A stretch of DNA of 64,000 nt from Oegoconia quadripuncta (Eukaryota; Arthropoda; Insecta; Lepidoptera; Autostichidae): positions 17,486,865 to 17,550,864 of the forward strand of contig OX438750.1 in the NCBI GenBank assembly GCA_949316235.1, given 5' to 3'. Under the pieces are notes generated by a model. The model was not told the origin of the DNA and made no database searches. It saw only the letters and a list, made by a program, of their open reading frames with translations. This document shows positions 57,736-64,000 of this stretch, one piece after another. A program made the translations under genes and the position numbers. Position 1 is the stretch's first letter. Each line of letters opens with the position of its first letter.

Positions 57736-58304
57736 ATCTGATGAAGAACCCTCAGCTGGTCTCAGCTGTATTAGAGATATGGTAATGCCCCCTTCTACTA
57801 TTGGTAGAAAAATCGACTGTCATTGCAAAAATCTTCTGACATCGACACATCTTCTAATTTAATCTAGCCTATAGCATCCCACTGCTGGGCGCATGCTTCC
57901 CCTTCTGCTTATAATACGCATATAAATAAAATTAAAGGAAAACTCAGGATAAGACTACACTGGCTTTTATACTTATACTTACAAGTTTACAAGAAGAAAT
58001 AGTCGAACGATTAACTTTATATCTGACGAAGAACCCTCAGCTGGTCCCAGCTGTATTAGAGATATGGTAATGCCCCCTTCTACTATTGGTACATAAAAAA
58101 ATCGACTGTCCAGCGTAGTGGGACACATCTTCTAATTTAATCTAGCCTATAGCGTCCCACTGCTGGGCGAATGCCTCCCCTTCTGCTTTTAATACGAATA
58201 TAAATAAAATTAAAGGAAAACTCTGGATAAGACTAGACTGGCTTTTATACTTATACTTACTTATTACAAGTTTACAAGAAGAAATAGTCAAACGATTAAT
58301 TTTA
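57736..58304 (+). repeat. Direct tandem duplication, 285-bp period, two units
   Basis: 57736-58020 and 58021-58304 align end to end: ATCTGA[TC]GAAGAACCCTCAG, GTAATGCCCCCTTCTACTAT, TAATTTAATCTAGCCTATAG, CCCACTGCTGGGCG and AAGAAATAGTC. They differ by a few substitutions and small indels. No protein-like content. Confidence 0.8.
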
Positions 58305-59153
58305 TTCTACTCGAACATTACACAAATTAAATAAACAAACGAAAATTTGGTCAAAATATAATGCATTGGCTAAGAGTGGCGGTGATACCCGCACGCGTCG
58401 CTAGATGGCGTTGACTGTATGTTAAAACGCGCTTACGTTTTGTTTTTCCAATAACCTTATATGGCAAAGTGGCAACCGGCCGCGTTACAGTCGTTTACGA
58501 CATTCTTCTATTGCGCTTGAAAATGTTTGCTAGGGATTAGGAGGGATTATTTGCATTTCGTTGATTTCGCTGATTATTTCGTGAGGTTTGCTAAGGTTAA
58601 TTGGCAGGTTGTTATTATATTAATTCAAAGATTTAAACAGGTTAGGAATTATATGGTTAGTGACGGATTACTGATTATTACTTAATTGTCAGAATTAAAA
58701 GAAGTTTCAATTGAATACTTTATTTAATTGTTAATTATTTAGTACCTACTTTTAGTTTTCTAGGTTTAATTTACAGTTAGGCAGTACTTCCAATCGCGTT
58801 CGTGTAGTTTAGTTTATTTAGTTAGATATTACTACGTTTCGTTTAAAAATATCATTAATTTAGCTGTATTTCAGTACTAGGTAGGTAGTACCTTTGGTAG
58901 AAAGTTCATTCATAATTAATTATATTGACACTTGTCTAATAATTAAGAGTTAACGTTTTGCTTATAGTTTGTATAGATTGAGTAGGCAGAGTAATATTTT
59001 CTTTAAGTTTGTTTTATTAAGACAAAAGAAGTCTTAAAGATATAAGTAGGTTTTAGTCTAAATGTTATCGGTATTTCTGATTTGTTGTCCATATACTAAA
59101 GGTCGTTGAGTTTAATTGTGTTTGATTTCGCAAGATAATAATTATCGTAAAAA
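58305..59153. other. Non-coding stretch upstream of the OTU-like frame
   Basis: No exon or repeat recognised. If the OTU-like frame is expressed, its leader would lie here. Confidence 0.4.
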
Positions 59154-59348
59154 ATGTCGATAATATTAAAAGACAACGATGAACTTAGTGGCTACCAAGT
59201 AGTTGGTATGCCCAAAGACGGGTCTTGTCTCTTCCATTCAATATCTTTCTTGGTGTATGGTAGAACTGACTCAACTTTCAGTATCAAGTATATTTGTGGA
59301 AACGTGGGTATATATATAATATGCCCACGTTTCTACAAAAAGAAGTGA
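59154..59348 (+). pseudogene. OTU-protease-like N-terminus, truncated
   Basis: Open frame from an ATG: MSIILKDNDELSGYQVV, then GMPKDGSCLFHSISFLVYGR. DGSCLFHSIS matches the catalytic D-G-x-C-L-F-x-S motif of OTU cysteine proteases, with the nucleophile Cys present. After about 42 residues the frame enters a palindrome (59295-59335) and low-complexity sequence, so the His of the catalytic pair is absent. OTU domains occur in host deubiquitinases and in several transposon proteins. The inverted duplication directly downstream favours a mobile-element setting, but this is not proven. Confidence 0.5.
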
Positions 59349-59980
59349 AATCCCACCAAAAACATTCTGTAAAAAACTAGCCAAATCTCGATGGAGCTGC
59401 TTGATTATCTCTAAAAAGTAATGAAATCTATACAAAGTCGTGCCAAGTGTAAGGTTCCTTACTGCGATTTCTTTATTATTATAGTTAATGTTGTGTGACT
59501 TGGCCGTTGAAGGGTACACAGGGGTACAAAACCAGGTGCTCCATGACACCATTGCACCAATCTGTCGCCAGAACCGCTACGCATTGACGATGGAAAATTG
59601 CCACTTGGAAAACGTTGATTCAGTAACCAGTCAATTGTAGGCTTGATAAAGCCAATAACGTATAAAGAATGTTATGTAAACGCCACACAGATTATTCGCT
59701 AATAGTTTGCCGTTGAACATTCTTAATAACATAATTAATAACATTAATAGCGGTTCTGGCGACAGATTGGTGCAATGGTGTCATGGAGCACCTGGTTTTG
59801 TACCCCTGTGTATTCAACGGCCAAGTCACACAACATTAACTATAATAATAAAGAAATCGCAGTAAGGAACCTTACACTTGGCACGACTTTGTATAGATTT
59901 CATTACTTTTTAGAGATAATCAAGCAGCTCCATCGAGATTTGGCTAGTTTTTTACAGAATGTTTTTGGTGGGATACAATT
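59347..59980. repeat. Inverted duplication with ~228-bp arms
   Basis: Left arm about 59347-59574 and right arm about 59752-59980 are near-identical reverse complements, separated by ~177 bp. Each arm carries the WCHGAPGFVPLC part of the LanC-like fragment plus non-LanC sequence (with an FLEIIKQLHRDLASFLQ reading). The spacer holds the rest of the LanC-like piece, so the right arm is a copy of the left. One small indel (ACCCTTCAA versus ATTCAA) separates the arms. The right arm continues as an open frame to 60143. Confidence 0.8.
59516..59662 (-). pseudogene. LanC-like protein gene fragment
   Basis: On the minus strand about 49 codons read YVIGFIKPTIDWLLNQRFPS then GNFPSSMRSGSG and DRLVQWCHGAPGFVPLC. 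WCHGAPG is the signature of eukaryotic LanC-like (LANCL) proteins and contains their first zinc-binding Cys; the RFPSGNFP block before it is also typical. The frame then runs into unrelated sequence and a TAA lies just upstream, so only one exon-sized piece is present. Part of it is repeated in reverse orientation at 59750-59815. An intact host LanC-like gene is presumably elsewhere. Confidence 0.7.
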
Positions 59981-60469
59981 TACAACATTTAGCACTAGAT
60001 ATAAGTATAGAAGTGTTATGGTTGTAACATCTGTCGAGAGGAGTGTTGGCAGTTGGACCGGCAAAGGATTAATACAACTTAGAAGAAAACAGAAAGTGAA
60101 TACTTACGATAGAGCGAGAAGTTTGGAGTACTTTATGTCTTAATATATTAAGTTGTGGAATTATTATGATAGATTGGAGACGCGTTTGGAAACGTGTTTT
60201 GAAGTGCCGTAATGAAACGTTTATTTATTTATTTGTCTTTATTACACAGCTACAAAATAATGCAGTTATAAATAAGTTAACCACACAAAACCAAATTAAT
60301 CGGTTTGCCCACGTCTGATGGAAGTGATGATAAAGTCGAAGGTGGAACAAGCAATCCAGTAAATAGGTAAGTAGGATACTACGTAGGCGGGATGATAATC
60401 TAGCCTTCCCTATTAATTGTTCTGTGACTATATGAAAACTTTTTACTAATCAACTCATTGGATTATTGG

Positions 60470-60930
60470 TGCCAGTGTTAAATGTTTCCCGCCCATTTTG
60501 CTGTCACTTTTTAAGCGATAGTCATTTAAAAGGGTTAACAGCCGTCATTAAGTATAATACGAAAGGATTGAAGGGAGCAGAGACTTTCGATGAAATGAAA
60601 GCTGTTTTAGGTGTGACTGTAATGTACCCACATTACATTTTGTCGGAAGAATTGTGCATGAAAAAATTATCGGCAAGGTGGGTGCCGCGATTGCTCACAC
60701 AACACAATAGAGCAAAAACGCTTTCGAATGCAAATTTCTCATGAATGTTTGGACCGCTTAAAAGCAATACTACTGATTTACTGCGAGTTTGCGACGGTTT
60801 GTGACCACAAACGAAACATGGATCCACCACTACATGCCAGAATAAAAAAATCAGTCGAAATAGTTGATGGAAGCAGGATGTCCGGCTCTAAAGGAAGCAA
60901 AAGCTGTAAAATCAGCTGGAAAAGTCATTC
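60470..60930 (+). pseudogene. Mariner transposase relic
   Basis: Reading between frames, the plus strand gives LCMKKLSARWVPRLLT, ECLDRLKA and ETWIHHYMPE, each matching the order of a mariner transposase (helix-turn-helix end, linker, and the ETWIHHY catalytic strand with nearby stop and frameshifts). The piece ends at KSAGKVI, where a family I repeat (60930 on) begins, so the catalytic C-terminal part is lost. It is inactive. Confidence 0.7.
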
Positions 60931-61160
60931 ATCGCAGTCATCTCACCTGATGGAAAGTGGCGATATGGTCGAAGATGAAGCACGCGATCCCAGTAAATGC
61001 CTATTCACTCTGCACTTGAAGATCCCAAGGTTGTAGGATTCAGGAAAGACTGACGCCTGAAGGGAATTCCATGCCTTGGCTGTTCGGATGATGAATGAAG
61101 AATCGAACTTCTTAGTGCGAATGTGAAGGTGGAATCCTTCCCCACGCCTAGTGATACGAA
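60930..61160 (+). repeat. Family I repeat inserted in the mariner relic
   Basis: TCTCACCTGATGGAAAGTGG, TCGAAGATGAAGCACGCGAT, CCTATTCACTCTGCACTTGA then AGGAATTCCATGCC and GAATGTGAAGGTGG. It starts exactly where the mariner reading ends. Confidence 0.5.
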
Positions 61161-61282
61161 GATCTCACACTAACACTCATACTCACTCTCCGAAATGCAT
61201 CCTGTAAAAAACTGAGGGACAGCTTTGACAGCAGAAACTGAGAAAAAACTAAATACAACGTAAGAAACTGAAGAATAAGAAT

Positions 61283-61330
61283 AAGAAGAAGGTCAAGTAC
61301 GAACCCGTCGTGCATAAAAAAAAAAAATTC
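61283..61330 (+). mobile_element. SINE family A 3'-end fragment
   Basis: GGTCAAGTACGAACCCGTCG, then TGCATAAAAAAAAAAAA. Confidence 0.55.
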
Positions 61331-62097
61331 ACTACGTGTGTGCATGGGTAAATTCATTTTATGTTCGATATGTTCGATCTTGTTGTATCTTGTAGTTTCC
61401 ATTCTCGTAATCAAGATTGCTGTTTTTGTTTTGTTTCCGACTACTTGCTCGACGGCTTTTCTACTTGTTCGTTATAAATAATTATTGTATACAATATAAG
61501 TTAGAGTAAGATAGGTATACCGTTCATTATTTAAAAATCAATCAAGACTTCCCTTATATAGAAAGATGATTTATTGCAAACTAACAGCCTTCCAAATTAC
61601 TTTTCGGTTCTGTTCATTACCGACAAAGATTGGCGGGTAGACATACTTGTTTTAGAATTTTTTGGGAGTTCATACAATGCTTTAAAAACACCATGAATCT
61701 TTTGTTTTTCTTTGTTCCGTTCGTGACCCTGTTTAAAAAGAGCTTGGGTTTATTTTTTAAACCTTCGAATTACAGGTTTCCTTTGTGAAGCCATTAAAAT
61801 ATTGATGAGCTTTAAAATGGCTACTAATTTAATTTTTATGCTGGGAGCATTGGGCGGCATGAGGGGGTAATTACGGAGGCCGGTCAGTTTAGTCGCTTCT
61901 TCAGATTATAACCCTTTCTAAATAGTAATAAATCTATTACATGTGTTAGATATATCTTCGAATGAAGCGTCCTCATATAACATCGATCGAACTTCACTTT
62001 GGAACGAGATCATTCTATTATAATCACATCAAAGAGTAAAGGCAGCATAAGACGGGTTTCGAGCGAACAGGGACTTTATCACAAAAGTAGGACATCC

Positions 62098-62343
62098 CAG
62101 GGCTCGCAGTCTCGACATAGATAGCAACCGATTTCGGTCGTTAACTCCTAACGATCTTATTCTAAACGTTATAGTGTTCATAATCATATCGGTTTTTGTT
62201 GGAAGCCTGAATCGTAGTTTCAATGGAAACCGATATTTTGATACTAAAGACTCTAATTCTCCAATTAAAATAACATTGTTAGGACTTAACGACCGAATTC
62301 GATAACATAACGATCGCTATCTATGTCGAGACTGCAGGCCCTG
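62098..62343. mobile_element. MITE with CAGGGC termini (hAT-like)
   Basis: Starts CAGGGCTCGCAGTCTCGACA and ends with TGTCGAGACTGCAGGCCCTG, near-perfect terminal inverted repeats. Secondary matches (CGGTCGTTAA, CCTAACGAT / ATTGTTAGGA) extend the arms to about 90 bp. CAGGG ends suggest hAT, but the flanking 8 bp (GGACATCC and GACACCCT) do not form a clean duplication. Confidence 0.65.
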
Positions 62344-63493
62344 GACACCCTTTGTGGCTCTTACACAAATCTTTCTTCTAGCTTTTTTTCGTCTTTATTA
62401 TACGTGACTTTTTATATCGTTCGGAAATCGTTTCCGCATTTCTGTCTTCACTATTTTTCGACTAGGTTCAAGATACTGGGCGTGTAAGTCCGCTCACATC
62501 TAAAATTGTTTGTCTTTGGAGTAATTATTGAGACCATATAATAATATCTACTCCCAGTAAATATTCTCATCAGTCGATATCAGATTTAACTCATCACGAA
62601 ACAGCTTCTAGGTATATTTATATTCAAATCTAAAATATAAAGTATGAGAATACATCACACAGTTGTTGTATAATGATTATCTATAAATCACTGCACGAAT
62701 CTAGTCGTAACTAGTACACATCAGCTCTCAGCCGTCTATTAAGAAATGAATTGTCCATCGTTTCCACGTGGATAGTCCGGCCAAATGGTGACGTTAGTTT
62801 ATTGCTTTCGAGTGGTAATAGAGATGGGCTGTGGTTTGCTGGTCGTGTAATACGGTAGGAGTGCGGGGCGGGCATGCAAATGGCAGAGCTATACTCGGTC
62901 GACAAGCGGGCCGGTCGCGACCGTGGGAAAACTATCGCCTGTGGCGAGCTCAGGGCAGGGCCACATTTGGTATGAAATGTATTTGCGGAGACACTTACAT
63001 TAATGGGGAAGTGGATTGCCTCTTTATCTCGCCAGGTGTCGCAATGATGGAAAACGATACGCCATACATTTTGAGGTTAGAAAGTTGTTTTTTAAATTAG
63101 CTGTAAAACCAAAACTGTTCTGAATTTCCTAAGACTAACAACTGCTGAATACTGATTTTTATAAATGACGGATGTCTCTTATTTCTGTTCTACGTGTTTC
63201 TGTTCAGGCGTTTTCTCTCACTAGGATTTTCCAGACTGCCTATTGATAGACTTGTGTCAGAAGACTGCTACCTGACTGCTAGTATATTCAAACCACCTGA
63301 CTTACTCGGAACCAACTGTATAACGTGGCATACGAAGCACAATTTAGCGAATACGACTGCGCCGCGAGATGCTAACACTACGGTTTCCAAAACGTGGACT
63401 TCATCATCTTCATCCATCCACTCCACACATTTACAGAGCGAAATGCGCAAAGGACCGGTTGCAAGATGGAGGGTTTAGCCTAACTTGCACTAA

Positions 63494-63621
63494 TAGCATG
63501 ACAGGCGCGATAAACGTTTAGGTCGCTGGAGATAATATTTGTCCTGCTCATTCATTTGCACGAAATATACAACTATCCCACTCTCACTCCTACGTCACGC
63601 GCGATAAATGATGTCATGCTA
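63494..63621 (-). mobile_element. TA-flanked MITE, copy 2
   Basis: TA|GCATGACA ... TGTCATGC|TA, with terminal repeats continuing as GGCGCGATAAACG / CGCGCGATAAATG. About 124 bp inside the TA sites. Opposite orientation to the copy at 25908. Confidence 0.7.
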
Positions 63622-64000
63622 CGGGGTCTGCTAAAGCCACAGATTATAATAGATTATAGATTACAATATGCATGTATTGCAGCATGCCTGAGTTATACTG
63701 TCATACTCCCTAAATTTTAGTTGTATTAATTGAGAGATTACATTTGTATTAGAATCACATAAGTTTCTCCACAGCTGGACACAAACCTCGCATATACCGC
63801 GATTTGCATCGTTATCCATGCTGCTTACTAAATAGTGCGTCATTTGGAGGTTCTATGGAAGTAGTGTAATGCAGCAGCTATAAACCATGCTGAGTTGGAA
63901 AGGCTTTTGACTCCACTCTGCGACACCGACAATTAGACGCCGTAATTTAAACACCCCGTATACTTCTATTTTTGTACCTTATACCTATTTCAGTATTGTT

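Larger units (their letters stand above)
61331..64000. other. Right-hand intergenic region
   Basis: Besides the two MITEs, no gene is supported. 62820-62960 is locally GC- and CpG-rich (GGGGCGGGCATGCAAATGGC, CGACAAGCGGGCCGGTCGCG), includes an octamer-like ATGCAAAT, and could be a promoter of a gene beyond the window. A 94-codon frame at 63194-63478 has no similarity I recognise. Confidence 0.4.

Noticed and set aside
57545..57862. 105-residue gene
   Set aside because: Its 3' part lies in the 285-bp tandem repeat, whose second unit breaks the frame.
63194..63478. Host gene exon
   Set aside because: No similarity, no splice context and no conserved motif; the length is possible by chance.

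Overview
The window is eukaryotic and almost certainly lepidopteran (moth or butterfly) nuclear DNA. It is AT-rich and gene-poor, with GT-AG introns. It carries many tRNA-derived SINEs, 3' ends of non-LTR retrotransposons, MITEs, a mariner relic and P-type transposons. The species cannot be named from the sequence.

Two host genes can be reconstructed, both on the minus strand. (1) A three-exon gene (coding exons 29280-29397, 21083-21303, 14130-15038; stop codon 14127-14129) joins in frame to 416 residues. It has one PH domain split over all three exons, followed by a long Arg/Ser/Pro-rich tail. Immediately 3' of exon 2 are five decayed partial copies of that exon, each still ending in a splice donor. 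(2) A two-exon bHLH-Orange repressor of the Hairy/Enhancer-of-split (HES) class (exon 1 35736-35873, exon 2 34303-35367, 401 residues) ends in the WRPW Groucho-binding tetrapeptide. Its presumed 3' UTR holds a K box, a Brd box and two GY boxes, the post-transcriptional motifs of Notch-target genes in flies. A GC-rich upstream region (36515-36660) is the likely promoter.

The rest is mainly repeats. 1-14 kb: SINEs of three families, a 5S-rRNA-derived SINE and a 212-bp palindrome. 15-29 kb: introns of the PH gene with MITEs, SINEs and LINE tails. 30-34 kb and 36.7-53 kb: many LINE 3' ends (RTE-like, I-like with RNase H, others), SINEs and foldback elements. 54.1-55.9 kb: two 879-bp P-superfamily elements, one inserted inside the other, each with a perfect 8-bp target-site duplication and a remnant two-exon THAP-domain gene. 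57-61 kb: a 285-bp tandem duplication, an OTU-protease-like N-terminus next to an inverted duplication carrying a LanC-like exon fragment, and a dead mariner transposase. 61-64 kb: two MITEs and otherwise nothing recognised.

The two host genes show no sign of acting together. The strongest unusual observations are the self-nested P elements, the decaying exon-2 array, the Notch-type 3' UTR code of the HES gene, and the LanC-like/OTU inverted duplication.
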